From Pseudenterobacter timonensis (lineage in GTDB: Bacteria > Pseudomonadota > Gammaproteobacteria > Enterobacterales > Enterobacteriaceae), in assembly GCF_900021175.1 (NCBI RefSeq), contig NZ_FCOP01000007.1, positions 124,001-188,000 on the forward strand: DNA of 64,000 bases, written 5' to 3'. Position 1 is the stretch's first letter, and each line of letters opens with the position of its first letter. The notes below the pieces were generated by a model. It was not told the DNA's origin. It saw only the letters and a program-made list of their open reading frames with translations, and ran no database searches. Of this stretch, positions 50,887 through 60,552 are shown one piece after another. The translations under genes were made by a program, and so were the position numbers.

Positions 50887-51133
50887 TGCGACAACCTCAT
50901 GCTCAAGAGTCAAAAAATTTGCGTAATTTTACTACAGCTGAATCGATCAAATAGCCGCAGAAGATCAAAGAAAGCGCTGCGGCTGGCGGAGCGCGAGGTG
51001 ATTTTTACGCTTTTTTTTCGTGGCATGCCGCAGAAAATAGATTAGCTTCATGTCGCTGGCTGTATTTGCCACAACGCGCAGGTATACTCCTGTCCTGGTT
51101 TTTTAATTACTCAGTCGGGAGTTGTTACCCCCC

Positions 51134-51565
51134 ATGCAAGAAATTATGCAATTTGTTAGTCGCCATCCGGTATTGAGTATCGCGTGGATTGGTCTACTGG
51201 CAGCCGTGCTTTTCACCACATTTAAGAGCCTGACGTCTAAAGTTAAGGTAATCACCCGCGGTGAAGCGACGCGTCTTATCAACAAAGAGGACGCGGTGGT
51301 CGTGGATCTGCGTCAGCGTGATGACTTCCGTAAAGGTCACATTGCGGGTTCGATTAACCTGCTGCCGACCGAAATCAAAGCTAACAACGTTGGCGAACTG
51401 GAGAAGCACAAAGACAAGCCGATCATCGTCGTGGACGGTACCGGCATGCAGGCGCAAGAGCCGGCAGCTGCGCTTAACAAAGCGGGCTTTGCCAACGTCT
51501 TTGTACTGAAAGAGGGCATCTCCGGCTGGAGCGGCGAGAACCTGCCTTTAGTTCGCGGCAAATAA
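51134..51565 (+). CDS. yibN: YibN, membrane-anchored rhodanese-fold protein
   Basis: 143 residues from the ATG at 51134 ([20 protein letters not shown]); a TTG four codons earlier is less likely. One N-terminal transmembrane helix precedes a rhodanese domain ([30 protein letters not shown]). The whole protein contains no cysteine, so it cannot act as a normal sulfurtransferase. Reports link E. coli YibN to the secretion/insertion machinery, which fits its place before secB. A TATACT -10-like box lies at 51083-51088. Confidence 0.94.
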   Translation: MQEIMQFVSRHPVLSIAWIGLLAAVLFTTFKSLTSKVKVITRGEATRLINKEDAVVVDLRQRDDFRKGHIAGSINLLPTEIKANNVGELEKHKDKPIIVVDGTGMQAQEPAAALNKAGFANVFVLKEGISGWSGENLPLVRGK

Positions 51566-51578
51566 GAGGAATGTAGTT

Positions 51579-51830
51579 ATGGCCAATATTGAAATCTATA
51601 CCAAAGCGACCTGCCCATTTTGCCATCGCGCTAAAGCGCTGTTGAGCAGCAAAGGCGTCAGCTTCCAGGAGCTGCCGATTGATGGCGATGCGGCAAAACG
51701 TGAAGAGATGATCAAGCGTAGCGGCCGTACCACGGTTCCACAGATTTTTATCGATGCGCAGCACATTGGCGGCTGTGACGACTTGTATGCGCTCGACGCG
51801 CGCGGCGGGCTCGATCCGCTGCTGCGCTAA
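51579..51830 (+). CDS. grxC: Glutaredoxin 3
   Basis: 83 residues. Redox motif CPFC at residues 11-14 ([14 protein letters not shown]. coli has CPYC), with the glutathione site [17 protein letters not shown]. Reduces disulphides and glutathione mixed disulphides in the cytoplasm. Thirteen bases after yibN, in yibN-grxC-secB-gpsA. Confidence 0.97.
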   Translation: MANIEIYTKATCPFCHRAKALLSSKGVSFQELPIDGDAAKREEMIKRSGRTTVPQIFIDAQHIGGCDDLYALDARGGLDPLLR

Positions 51831-51862
51831 GAGACATTAGGACAATTAAAAAGGGTATTTTC

Positions 51863-52330
51863 ATGTCAGAACAAAATAGCACCGAGATGACTTTCCAGAT
51901 CCAGCGCATCTATACCAAAGATGTCTCTTTCGAAGCGCCGAATGCGCCGCATGTTTTTCAGAAAGACTGGCAGCCAGAGGTTAAACTTGATCTGGATACC
52001 GCTTCTACCCAGCTGGCAGAAGATGTGTATGAAGTCGTACTGCGCGTGACCGTTACCGCCTCCCTGGGAGAAGAGACCGCATTCCTGTGCGAAGTACAGC
52101 AGGGCGGCATCTTCTCCATCGGCGGCATCGATGGCAACCAGATGGCGCATTGCCTGGGCGCATACTGCCCGAACATCCTGTTCCCGTATGCCCGCGAATG
52201 CATCACCAGCCTGGTCTCCCGCGGTACATTCCCGCAACTGAACCTTGCGCCGGTTAACTTTGATGCGCTGTTCATGAACTATCTGCAGCAGCAAGCTGGC
52301 GAAGGTGCTCAACAACATCAGGATGCCTGA
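51863..52330 (+). CDS. secB: Protein-export chaperone SecB
   Basis: 155 residues, the E. coli length. Tetrameric chaperone that holds precursors unfolded and delivers them to SecA. Conserved [16 protein letters not shown] near the N-terminus and [20 protein letters not shown] in the core. Its stop overlaps the gpsA start as TGATG. Confidence 0.98.
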   Translation: MSEQNSTEMTFQIQRIYTKDVSFEAPNAPHVFQKDWQPEVKLDLDTASTQLAEDVYEVVLRVTVTASLGEETAFLCEVQQGGIFSIGGIDGNQMAHCLGAYCPNILFPYARECITSLVSRGTFPQLNLAPVNFDALFMNYLQQQAGEGAQQHQDA

Positions 52331-53349
52331 TGAGTACTGTTAATGCCTCTATGACAGTGATCGGTGCCGGCTCTTACGGCACCGCTCTCGCCATCACCCT
52401 GGCGAGAAATGGTCACGACGTGGTGCTATGGGGCCACGATCCTAAACATATCGCGACGCTGCAAGCCGACCGCTGCAATGTGGCGTTTCTTCCTGACGTT
52501 CCGTTCCCCGACTCACTGCACCTTGAAAGCGATCTCGCCACCGCGCTGGCCGCCAGCCGCAATATTCTGGTGGTGGTGCCAAGCCACGTCTTTGGCGAGG
52601 TGCTGCGCCAGATTAAGCCGCTGATGCGCAAAGATGCGCGCGTGGTCTGGGCGACGAAAGGGCTGGAGGCCGAGACGGGCCGCCTGCTGCAGGATGTGGC
52701 CCGCGAAGCGCTGGGGGATGAAATTCCGCTGGCGGTGATCTCCGGTCCCACCTTTGCGAAAGAGCTGGCCGCAGGGCTGCCGACCGCCATCTCGCTCGCC
52801 TCAACCGACCAGGCGTTCGCCGAGGATCTGCAGCAGCTGCTGCACTGCGGGAAAAGCTTTCGCGTCTACAGCAATCCCGATTTTATTGGCGTCCAGCTGG
52901 GCGGCGCGGTCAAAAACGTCATCGCCATCGGCGCGGGCATGTCGGACGGTATTGGCTTTGGCGCCAACGCCCGTACCGCGCTCATCACCCGCGGCCTGAC
53001 CGAGATGTCGCGTCTTGGCGCGGCGCTGGGTGCCGATCCGTCCACCTTTATGGGCATGGCGGGCTTAGGCGATCTGGTGTTGACCTGTACCGATAACCAG
53101 TCGCGTAACCGCCGCTTTGGCATGATGCTCGGCCAGGGCATGGATGTTAACAGCGCGCAGGAGAAGATTGGCCAGGTGGTGGAAGGCTATCGTAACACCA
53201 AAGAGGTTCGCGAACTGGCGCACCGTTTTGGCGTCGAAATGCCAATAACCGAGGAAATTTATCAGGTATTGTATTGCGGAAAAAACGCGCGCGAGGCAGC
53301 ATTAACCTTATTAGGTCGCGCGCGCAAGGACGAGCGCAGCAGTCATTAA
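52330..53349 (+). CDS. gpsA: sn-glycerol-3-phosphate dehydrogenase [NAD(P)+]
   Basis: 339 residues. It reduces DHAP to sn-glycerol-3-phosphate for phospholipid synthesis. The nucleotide loop is [12 protein letters not shown] (about residues 11-22); active-site Lys lies in [13 protein letters not shown] and the substrate contact in [12 protein letters not shown]. Translationally coupled to secB by a one-base overlap; cysE follows after 73 bp. Confidence 0.98.
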   Translation: MSTVNASMTVIGAGSYGTALAITLARNGHDVVLWGHDPKHIATLQADRCNVAFLPDVPFPDSLHLESDLATALAASRNILVVVPSHVFGEVLRQIKPLMRKDARVVWATKGLEAETGRLLQDVAREALGDEIPLAVISGPTFAKELAAGLPTAISLASTDQAFAEDLQQLLHCGKSFRVYSNPDFIGVQLGGAVKNVIAIGAGMSDGIGFGANARTALITRGLTEMSRLGAALGADPSTFMGMAGLGDLVLTCTDNQSRNRRFGMMLGQGMDVNSAQEKIGQVVEGYRNTKEVRELAHRFGVEMPITEEIYQVLYCGKNAREAALTLLGRARKDERSSH

Positions 53350-53422
53350 TCGGGAAGGTTAGCCATCCCACGATACGGCCAGCAGAGACTGGCCGATCGT
53401 TCTGTTACGTCTGGAGTAAGCA

Positions 53423-54244
53423 ATGCCGTGTGAAGAGCTGGAAATCGTCTGGAAAAATATCAAAGCAGAAGGCCGGGCGTTGGCCGACTGTGAGCCCATG
53501 CTTGCCAGTTTCTATCATGCGACGCTGCTAAAACATGAAAATCTCGGTAGCGCGCTAAGCTACATTCTTGCCAATAAACTTGCCTCGCCCATTATGCCCG
53601 CTATCGCCATTCGTGAGGTGGTGGAAGAGGCCTACGCCGCCGACCCGGAGATGATCGCCTCCGCCGCCTGTGATATCCAGGCGGTGCGCACCCGCGATCC
53701 GGCGGTGGATAAATACTCCACGCCGCTCCTCTACCTGAAAGGGTTTCATGCGTTACAGGCCTACCGCATCGGCCACTGGCTATGGAAAGAGGGGCGTCGC
53801 GCACTCGCTATTTTCCTGCAAAATCAAGTCTCCGTGACCTTCCAGGTGGATATTCACCCGGCGGCGGCGATAGGGCGCGGCATTATGCTCGACCATGCCA
53901 CCGGCATTGTGGTGGGTGAAACGGCGGTGATTGAGGATGACGTCTCGATTCTGCAATCGGTCACTCTCGGCGGGACGGGTAAAACCAGCGGTGACCGCCA
54001 TCCGAAGATCCGCGAAGGGGTGATGATTGGTGCAGGCGCCAAGATCCTCGGCAATATCGAAGTGGGGCGCGGCGCGAAGATTGGCGCAGGCTCCGTGGTG
54101 TTACAGCCCGTTCCGCCGCATACCACCGCCGCGGGCGTGCCGGCGCGCATTGTCGGCAAGCCGGACAGCGATAAGCCGTCGATGGACATGGATCAGCATT
54201 TTAACGGGATCCACCATACGTTCGAGTACGGCGACGGCATCTGA
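53423..54244 (+). CDS. cysE: Serine O-acetyltransferase
   Basis: 273 residues. First step of cysteine synthesis: acetyl-CoA and L-serine give O-acetylserine. N-terminal helical domain, then left-handed beta-helix hexapeptide repeats with catalytic His/Asp in LDHATGIVVGETAVIEDDVS, and a C-terminal tail that docks in CysK. The E. coli enzyme is feedback-inhibited by cysteine. Same direction as gpsA. Confidence 0.98.
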   Translation: MPCEELEIVWKNIKAEGRALADCEPMLASFYHATLLKHENLGSALSYILANKLASPIMPAIAIREVVEEAYAADPEMIASAACDIQAVRTRDPAVDKYSTPLLYLKGFHALQAYRIGHWLWKEGRRALAIFLQNQVSVTFQVDIHPAAAIGRGIMLDHATGIVVGETAVIEDDVSILQSVTLGGTGKTSGDRHPKIREGVMIGAGAKILGNIEVGRGAKIGAGSVVLQPVPPHTTAAGVPARIVGKPDSDKPSMDMDQHFNGIHHTFEYGDGI

Positions 54245-54250
54245 TAACCC

Positions 54251-54276
54251 GCCCGGTGGCGCTGCGTTTACCGGGC
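54251..54276. repeat. REP-type palindrome between cysE and trmL
   Basis: GCCCGGT at 54251 pairs with ACCGGGC ending at 54276 across a GC-rich loop. A single REP element in the convergent gap. Confidence 0.7.
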
Positions 54277-54287
54277 ATGGCGTTCTA

Positions 54288-54761
54288 TCACGAGCGCAAC
54301 ACCGCTCCCGGGTAGCCCAGCTGCCGCCACGCCTCATAGACCACTACCGACACCGCGTTAGAGAGATTCATGCTGCGGCTGTCCGGCATCATCGGAATAC
54401 GGATTTTCTGCTCAGCGGGCAGAGCATCGAGAATGGAAGCCGGCAGGCCGCGCGTCTCCGGGCCAAACATCAGATAGTCGCCCTCCTGGTAGCTCACCGC
54501 GCTGTGGGCAGGGGTACCTTTGGTGGTCAGGGCGAAGAGGCGCTGCGGGTTTTCGGCTTGTGCGAAAGCGGCGTAATCGTGATGGCGAATGACGGCGGTA
54601 AATTCATGGTAATCCAGCCCTGCGCGGCGCAGGCGCTTGTCGTCCCAGGTGAAGCCCATCGGCTCAATGATATGCAGGCGAAAACCGGTATTCGCGCAAA
54701 GCCGAATGATATTGCCGGTGTTAGGCGGGATTTCTGGTTCGAATAAAACGATGTTAAGCAT
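54288..54761 (-). CDS. trmL: tRNA (cytidine/uridine-34 2'-O) methyltransferase TrmL
   Basis: 157 residues, minimal SPOUT enzyme. [20 protein letters not shown] at the start, [10 protein letters not shown] and [18 protein letters not shown] form the trefoil knot. It methylates the wobble base of tRNA-Leu CAA and cmnm5UAA. Convergent with cysE. Confidence 0.96.
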   Translation of the reverse strand: MLNIVLFEPEIPPNTGNIIRLCANTGFRLHIIEPMGFTWDDKRLRRAGLDYHEFTAVIRHHDYAAFAQAENPQRLFALTTKGTPAHSAVSYQEGDYLMFGPETRGLPASILDALPAEQKIRIPMMPDSRSMNLSNAVSVVVYEAWRQLGYPGAVLRS

Positions 54762-54826
54762 TCTGCCCCCTTAATTGCGCGGGCAGAATAGCATAACGGG
54801 GAAAGGATGCCAGATCGTGCGGAGCG

Positions 54827-55235
54827 GTTCCCCTCACCCCGGCCCTCTCCCCATAGGGGAGAGGGGGAAAAGCGGATCGAGCGCGTCTCTAAACCTTGCG
54901 CCAGACGTTGCCCTCTCCAACGGGGAGAGGGCCAGAGCGAGGGACAGAAAGCGACACTAAACGGTTCCCTCTCCTCTATGGGGAGAGGGCCAGGGTGAGG
55001 GGCAGAAAACGGTGCCAGACAGTTCCCTCTCCCCTATGGGGAGAGGGTCAGGGTGAGGGGCAGAAAACTGCACTGAACGGTTTCTTCTCCCCTATGGAGA
55101 GAGGGCCAGGGTGAGGGACAGAAAACGACACTGAACGGTTCCCTCTCCCCTATGGGGAGAGGGTTAGGGTGAGGGGCAGAAAACTGCACTGAACGGTTCC
55201 CTCTCCCCTATGGGGAGAGGGTTAGGGTGAGGGGC
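54827..55235. repeat. Tandem array of about 58-bp palindromic units
   Basis: Palindromic cores start at 54911, 54967, 55025, 55083, 55141 and 55199, the last four steps being exactly 58 bp. Each has CCCTCTCCCC/GGGGAGAGGG arms, then GGGTGAGGG and a short link ending CGGTT. A core in the opposite orientation with CCCTCACCCC ahead of it opens the array at 54827-54865. The final unit touches the lldD stop codon. Nothing else is seen in the 474-bp trmL-lldD gap. Spacer-like unique segments are absent. Confidence 0.93.
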
Positions 55236-56423
55236 CTACGCCGCACTCTCCTGCGACAGCGGCGCCAGCGCGGCGGGTAGCTTGCTCAGCTCCTGCACCA
55301 GCGACTCCTTGCTGATTTCGCTAATAGATTTCGCCCCGGTCAGGGTCATCGCCACCTTCATCTCTTTCTCGATCAAATTCAGCAGATTCGCCACCCCGGC
55401 CTGGCCGTGGGTCGCCAGCGCATACAGCCAGGCGCGGCCCAGCAGTACGCTGTCGGCGCCCAGCGCGATCATACGCACCACATCCAGCCCGTTGCGAATG
55501 CCGCTGTCGGCCAGAATAGCGATATCGCCTTTCACCGCGTCGGCGATGGCGGGCAGCGCGCGGGCGGAGGAGAGCACCCCGTCAAGCTGGCGGCCGCCGT
55601 GGTTAGAGACCACAATCCCGTCGGCGCCAAAGCGCACCGCGTCGCGCGCGTCCTCAGGATCAAGAATCCCCTTGATCACCATCGGGCCGTCCCAGAACTC
55701 CCGGATCCACTCCAGATCTTTCCATGAGATAGAGGGATCAAAGTTATTCGCCAGCCAGCCGATATAATCCTCCAGGCCGGTCGGTTTACCGAGATAGGTG
55801 GAGATATTTCCCAGGTCGTGCGGACGACCGTTCAGCCCCACGTCCCAGGCCCACTGCGGATGGGTCACCGCCTGCCAGTAGCGGCGCATCGCCGCGTTCG
55901 GACCGCTCATGCCGGAGTGAGCGTCACGGTAGCGGGCGCCCGGCGTCGGCATATCGACGGTAAAGACCAGCGTCGAGCAGCCCGCCGCTTTGGCACGCTC
56001 CAGCGCGTTGCGCATAAAGCCGCGATCGCGTAGCACATAGAGCTGAAACCACATCGGGCGCTTGATGGTCGGCGCCACCTCCTCAATAGGGCAGACGGAG
56101 ACGGTAGAGAGCGTAAAGGGGATGCCTTTGGCATCCGCCGCCGCTGCCGCCTGCACCTCTCCGCGACGGGCATACATACCGCACAGGCCCACCGGGGCGA
56201 GCGCCACCGGCATGGAGAGCGTTTCGTTAAATAGCTTCGTCTCGAGGCTCAGATCGGACATATTCTTCAGTACGCGCTGACGCAGGGCCACCTCAGAGAG
56301 ATCTTCCACGTTGCGGCGCAGGGTATATTCGGCATACGCGCCGCCATCAATATAGTGGAACAGAAACGGCGGCAGGATGCGCTGCGCCGCGGCGCGGTAG
56401 TCACTGGCTGCGGAAATAATCAT
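55236..56423 (-). CDS. lldD: L-lactate dehydrogenase (quinone), FMN-dependent
   Basis: 395 residues (E. coli 396). Membrane-associated enzyme oxidising L-lactate to pyruvate and passing electrons to quinone. FMN/substrate residues are in [12 protein letters not shown] (catalytic His), KGILDPEDA and [12 protein letters not shown]. It is the third gene of lldPRD, its ATG overlapping the lldR stop by 4 bp. Confidence 0.97.
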   Translation of the reverse strand: MIISAASDYRAAAQRILPPFLFHYIDGGAYAEYTLRRNVEDLSEVALRQRVLKNMSDLSLETKLFNETLSMPVALAPVGLCGMYARRGEVQAAAAADAKGIPFTLSTVSVCPIEEVAPTIKRPMWFQLYVLRDRGFMRNALERAKAAGCSTLVFTVDMPTPGARYRDAHSGMSGPNAAMRRYWQAVTHPQWAWDVGLNGRPHDLGNISTYLGKPTGLEDYIGWLANNFDPSISWKDLEWIREFWDGPMVIKGILDPEDARDAVRFGADGIVVSNHGGRQLDGVLSSARALPAIADAVKGDIAILADSGIRNGLDVVRMIALGADSVLLGRAWLYALATHGQAGVANLLNLIEKEMKVAMTLTGAKSISEISKESLVQELSKLPAALAPLSQESAA

Positions 56424-57193
56424 GCTTTGTTCTCCCTGGGAAGGTCGTGGTCATCGGGCAGACGGGTAATACGCGCCTGCCGGGCCTGATCTTCATCGAA
56501 TCGTTTAATGGTGGTATGGACGAAGCCGAGATGCGCCATCATCGCCTTGCGGGCGGCGTCGGCATCCCCCGCGAGGATGGCGTTAAGCACCGCTTCGTGC
56601 TGTTCGGTAAGCTGTGCAAAGACCGGGGGCACTAAATACATACGCTGACGGCTCTGCTTCACGGAGGATTGCAACAGGTCGAAGAAGCCGCGCATGGTCT
56701 GCAGCAGCACAATGTTGTGTGATGCTTCGGCAATGGCCAGATGAAAGCGTACATCCGCCTGCGAGGCGATATCCGGGTCGCTGCTCTGGGTCGCTTCAAA
56801 GCAGGCCTTTAGCTTCTCTTTATCTCCCGCCGTGGCGCGCATCGCCGCATGCCAGGCGGTGCTGGCCTCGATGGCATGCCGCGCTTCGAGGATGTCGAAG
56901 CTGTAGTCCGGGTCGTTTTCCATCAGCGTCTTGAGCGGCTGGACGATGTTTTGCTCCGACCAGTCGTCATGCTGCCAGCGCACAAAGGTGCCGCCGCCGC
57001 GACGACTGAGCAGCACCCCGTCGCTGATGAGCGTCGCCAGCGCTTCGCGCAGTGAATTGCGCGAGACGCCAAGCTGCGCCGCAAGCTGTCGTTCAGCGGG
57101 CAATTTCATGCCCGCCTCCAGCTGTTGTTCTTCAATCAGCGCCCGTACGCGAGCGGCAATCTCGTCGGACAGGCGTCTGGGCATCACTATCAT
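56420..57193 (-). CDS. lldR: LldR, GntR-family lactate regulator
   Basis: 257 residues (E. coli 258). N-terminal winged helix with [21 protein letters not shown]-terminal FadR-like (FCD) metal/lactate-binding domain. It represses, and with L-lactate activates, its own lldPRD operon. Two matching operators are present upstream of lldP. Overlaps lldP by 4 bp. Confidence 0.97.
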   Translation of the reverse strand: MIVMPRRLSDEIAARVRALIEEQQLEAGMKLPAERQLAAQLGVSRNSLREALATLISDGVLLSRRGGGTFVRWQHDDWSEQNIVQPLKTLMENDPDYSFDILEARHAIEASTAWHAAMRATAGDKEKLKACFEATQSSDPDIASQADVRFHLAIAEASHNIVLLQTMRGFFDLLQSSVKQSRQRMYLVPPVFAQLTEQHEAVLNAILAGDADAARKAMMAHLGFVHTTIKRFDEDQARQARITRLPDDHDLPRENKA

Positions 57194-58845
57194 GGAATCA
57201 TCCAGGTTAAGACGTAGGCCTGCAGCGTGGTGATGACGCCCACCATGCAGGTGAAAATCAGGCTGTGTTTGACGGTGAAACGGAACAGATCCGACTCTTT
57301 ACCCACCAGACCCACCGCGGCACAGGCAATGGCGATAGACTGCGGCGAGATCATCTTGCCGGTCACGCCGCCGGTGGTGTTGGCCGCCACCAGCAGCACG
57401 TCCGAGACGCCAATCTGCTGCGCGGCGGTGGCCTGCAGCGCGGCAAACAGCGCGTTAGACGAGGTATCCGAACCGGTAAGGAAGACCCCCAGCCAGCCGA
57501 GGAACGGCGAGAAGAAGGTAAACGCATGGCCGGTATGCGCCAGCGCCAGAGCCAGCGTGGAGGAGAGGCCGGAGTAATTGGAGATAAACGCAAAGGCCAG
57601 CACCATACCGATGGAGTAGATCGGCAGCGCCAGCTCCCGGAGCGTGCTGGCGAAAGTTTGCACCGCGGCGGCAGGCTTCATGCGCAGCCAGATGATGGAG
57701 AGCAGCGCCGCCACGAAGATTGCCGTACCGGTCGCAGAAAGCCAGTCAAACTTAAAGACCGCTGCATAAGGGGTGGCGTCGTGAACCACCGGCGGCATAC
57801 GGGCGACGGTTTTATCCAGGAACGGCACGGCAATATTGATCACCATGTCATACAGCGCGCCGCCGGGGGCGAAGAGCGCTTTAAACGGCGGCACGCTCCA
57901 CAGGGTCACGGTCGCGGTGAGGAACAGGAAGGGCGACCAGGCGCGGATCACCTGGCCCGGGGTATAGCGGGTGCGGGCCAGCGTCTGATCAACCTGGGAG
58001 GCGCCCATATCGCCGAAACGGAAGATGCGCACCGGCTGCCAGCGCTTGAGGAACAGCGTCAGGCAGACCAGCGACACCAGCGACGAGATGATGTCCGGCA
58101 GCTCCGGGCCGATAAAGTTTGAGCTGAGATACTGCGCGATGGCAAAAGAGCCGCCTGCCACCATTACCGCGGGCCAGGTCTCCTTAATGCCGCGCCAGCC
58201 ATCCATAATCGCCATGATCCAGAAGAGCACGATGATAGTCAGGAAAGGCAGCTGACGACCCACCATCTGGCCAATCTGGAAGCTGTCCAGCCCGGTCACC
58301 TGTCCGGCCACCAGGATGGGAATACCCATCGCGCCAAAGGCGACCGGGGCCGTATTGACGATCAGGCACAGGCCAGCGGCATAGAGCGGGTTAAAGCCCA
58401 GCCCCACCAGCAGCGCGGCGGTAATCGCCACCGGTGCGCCAAAGCCCGCCGCCCCTTCCAGGAATGCCCCGAAGGAGAAACCGACAATCAGCATCTGTAG
58501 GCGCTGGTCCGGCGTAATGGAGAGAATCGACGAGCGGATGATGTCGAACTGGCCGGTTTTGACCGAGATCTTATAGACAAAGACGGCGGCGATGATAATC
58601 CAGGCGATGGGCCACAGACCGTAGAAGAAGCCATACACCACCGACGACAGCGCGCGGTCGACCGGCATTTTGTAGAAGAAGAGCGCCACCAGCAGCGCGA
58701 TGACAACGGTATAGGTCGCAGCGAGATAGCCCTTCAGCTTGAGCTTAATCAGCGCAAAGAAGAAAAAGAGAATGGGTAGCGATGCGATAAGACTCGACAG
58801 CCAGATATTGCCAGCCGGGTCATAGTTTTGTTGCCAGAGGCTCAT
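57190..58845 (-). CDS. lldP: L-lactate permease LldP
   Basis: 551 residues from the ATG at 58845 ([19 protein letters not shown]) behind AGGAGACC, the E. coli length. About 12-14 membrane helices; [20 protein letters not shown] and [11 protein letters not shown] are family signatures. Imports L- and D-lactate and glycolate with protons. First gene of lldPRD. Confidence 0.97.
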   Translation of the reverse strand: MSLWQQNYDPAGNIWLSSLIASLPILFFFFALIKLKLKGYLAATYTVVIALLVALFFYKMPVDRALSSVVYGFFYGLWPIAWIIIAAVFVYKISVKTGQFDIIRSSILSITPDQRLQMLIVGFSFGAFLEGAAGFGAPVAITAALLVGLGFNPLYAAGLCLIVNTAPVAFGAMGIPILVAGQVTGLDSFQIGQMVGRQLPFLTIIVLFWIMAIMDGWRGIKETWPAVMVAGGSFAIAQYLSSNFIGPELPDIISSLVSLVCLTLFLKRWQPVRIFRFGDMGASQVDQTLARTRYTPGQVIRAWSPFLFLTATVTLWSVPPFKALFAPGGALYDMVINIAVPFLDKTVARMPPVVHDATPYAAVFKFDWLSATGTAIFVAALLSIIWLRMKPAAAVQTFASTLRELALPIYSIGMVLAFAFISNYSGLSSTLALALAHTGHAFTFFSPFLGWLGVFLTGSDTSSNALFAALQATAAQQIGVSDVLLVAANTTGGVTGKMISPQSIAIACAAVGLVGKESDLFRFTVKHSLIFTCMVGVITTLQAYVLTWMIP

Positions 58846-58921
58846 TGCAGGTCTCCTGAGGATCACCTCTACCGTTTCGTGCCGAGTCTCTGCTCCGCTT
58901 CACAAGGCCAGTATCGTAAAG

Positions 58922-58934
58922 GTGGTCCTGCCAA
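58922..58934. promoter_or_regulatory. LldR operator, proximal (O2-like)
   Basis: GTGGTCCTGCCAA matches the distal site's complement (TTGGTCCTACCAA) at 11 of 13 positions and lies about 85 bp ahead of lldP. In E. coli O2 lies just downstream of the transcription start. Confidence 0.6.
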
Positions 58935-59041
58935 TATGTAGGGTTAATGACAATGAATGGTTAAGCAAATGTTGCATTAAGGCAATGGCTTTGTGAGGTA
59001 TAACGATCAAACTGTGAACAGGAGGCAGATTTTGCTCAGCA

Positions 59042-59054
59042 TTGGTAGGACCAA
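59042..59054. promoter_or_regulatory. LldR operator, distal (O1-like)
   Basis: TTGGT-agg-ACCAA is a perfect dyad of the type bound by LldR. Its centre is 120 bp from the proximal site, close to the E. coli O1-O2 spacing that supports DNA looping over the promoter. Confidence 0.65.
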
Positions 59055-59371
59055 AGTTCCCGGAAAACGATAAGCGCTGGTTAAGCGAAGCGCGTCGCGA
59101 ATCGCACAAAAAATGTACCGCAGGAAGCGTTGCTGTATCAGAAATGAAGGGTGAGTAGTTTTAGGAGATAGTTTTATACACAGCATAAAATTTGACGTTA
59201 TGTTTATTTTATGTTTTTTAAGTGTATATTTCAGGTTATTAAAAAGGGTGGGAATCCTGCGTTTTTCATATTAAAAAAATTTTTTTGCTGAATTGTGCGG
59301 AATCGACTGTTTAGCATTAAATTTAGATTAAGTTAAATATTGCCCACGGCTTTTAACAGAATATCACAAAC

Positions 59372-59649
59372 GATCAATTGCTGATCAATAAGTATTTCTT
59401 CTGCAATACTTATGTTTGGTAGCATAAAATTCAAGTCCAATCGTGATTAACAATGATTTATTCTTTTGCATTGAGAAAAAAAGTTGATCAAACATTGATC
59501 AGTTTGACTCCTTTTAGTTCAGGAAGGAAATTGCGAGCTGCGTCATTATCAGCTTTGTTAAGCAAAAAATGTTAATTTTGTATACTCGTTGTTAATTTCC
59601 CCGCCTGTTATGCCCCCTGGCAGACATAGATCTCAATTTTAAATTGATC
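59372..59649. promoter_or_regulatory. Cluster of six Dam GATC sites with an inverted 17-bp module
   Basis: GATC occurs at 59372, 59383, 59486, 59497, 59629 and 59646. The first four form two modules, GATCAATTGCTGATCAA (59372-59388) and, on the minus strand, GATCAATGTTTGATCAA (59484-59500): GATCAAT-N3-TGATCAA in opposite orientation, centres 112 bp apart, GATCs 11 bp apart in each. The last pair flanks an AATTTTAAATT near-palindrome. The cluster is 290-570 bp ahead of the fimbrial subunit gene. Confidence 0.55.
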
Positions 59650-59939
59650 TACCATTTATTTATTGACGGATTTGAGGGAGCCATAAATAAGTTGTAGAAG
59701 AATTTGTAGCAGTGAATTTTATCTGTCAAAGCTGCAACGCGTTATCTCTGTTTTTCTCTTGCTTAACTGCAAGGACCAGGGATTGCCATTATTGGGATGG
59801 AACCCATTTTTTATTTAATGAGGTTGCGTCTCCTGCCCTGAATATCTTCTTCTGGCTGTGTTTCGCTACTTTATGGTTATTTCTGTATGGCGTTACAGGA
59901 TGCGTTTTCTGTTATATCTCGACAGAGGGAGAATTTTGA

Positions 59940-60521
59940 ATGAAAGCAAATAAGCTGACCCAGGTATTATTTACAGCGGGCATACTGCTTGCAGCACCTT
60001 TGGCTGCGAATGCCGCAGGGTCGGGTGTTGATACGGCGCTGAATAACGATCAGGGCACTCAGGGTGCAGGTGGGGTGGTGAACTTTACCGGCAAAATTAC
60101 CGAAATGTCCTGTGATGTTACTCCCGACTCGAAGAACAAACAGGTTGAACTGGGTGCCTGGGCAAAAAGCTATTTCAATGAACATGATGAGACAACCCGC
60201 CGCGAATTTAAGATTAACGTCGAGGAGTGTCCGGATTCTGTAACAAGCGTCGCCGTCCTGTTTGATGGCCCGAAGGATGCGAACAATAGCACGCTTTTCC
60301 AGGTGACGCCCGGCGCGGATTCAGCAACTGGCGTAGGCGTAAAGCTGATGCAAGAGGATGGTACCACCCAAATTAAACCCGGTACGGTTTCGAAGGCGGT
60401 AGAGCCAAAAGCCGATGGGACCGCCGAACTGGTGTTCTACGCGAATTACGCTACCGACGGGCAAGCTGTTGAAGCAGGCGCTGCGAACGCCGTCTCTAAT
60501 TTCTTGATGGTTTATAACTGA
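59940..60521 (+). CDS. Major fimbrial subunit (type-1 pilin family)
   Basis: 193 residues. Signal peptide with cleavage probably after NA in LAAPLAANAAGSG (about residue 25). The pilin domain has VNFTGKITEMSCDV and VEECPDSV, whose two cysteines form the pilin disulphide, and ends in the chaperone-binding strand AVSNFLMVYN with penultimate Tyr. GAGGGAGAA precedes the ATG. First gene of a chaperone-usher operon. The serotype of fimbria is not recognised. Confidence 0.92.
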   Translation: MKANKLTQVLFTAGILLAAPLAANAAGSGVDTALNNDQGTQGAGGVVNFTGKITEMSCDVTPDSKNKQVELGAWAKSYFNEHDETTRREFKINVEECPDSVTSVAVLFDGPKDANNSTLFQVTPGADSATGVGVKLMQEDGTTQIKPGTVSKAVEPKADGTAELVFYANYATDGQAVEAGAANAVSNFLMVYN

Positions 60522-60552
60522 TTTTTTATCTGCCACCTTCAGGACTAATTCA

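Larger units (their letters stand above)
58846..59939. other. lldP-fimbrial operon regulatory gap, AT-rich
   Basis: 1,094 bp without a supported gene. The left third holds LldR-like operators; 59160-59940 is AT-rich and holds the GATC modules and a possible -10 (TATACT, 59581-59586). A 75-codon frame from a GTG at 59712 ends in TGA touching the fimbrial ATG, but its Cys/Phe-rich composition and lack of a ribosome site argue against a real gene. Confidence 0.6.

Noticed and set aside
49378..51045. 555-codon open frame antisense to gpmI
   Set aside because: It mirrors gpmI across almost its entire length and has no recognisable domain.
54827..55235. Possible CRISPR array
   Set aside because: The 58-bp units are almost identical throughout and lack unique spacers; no cas genes are present.
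59389..59483. Possible fimS-like invertible segment between the two inverted GATC modules
   Set aside because: The repeats are imperfect, only 95 bp are enclosed, and no tyrosine recombinase gene is in the window; regulator sites explain the symmetry better.
59712..59939. 75-codon frame ending at the fimbrial start
   Set aside because: GTG start, no Shine-Dalgarno, six cysteines and many Phe; the overlap TGAATG with the pilin start is probably chance.
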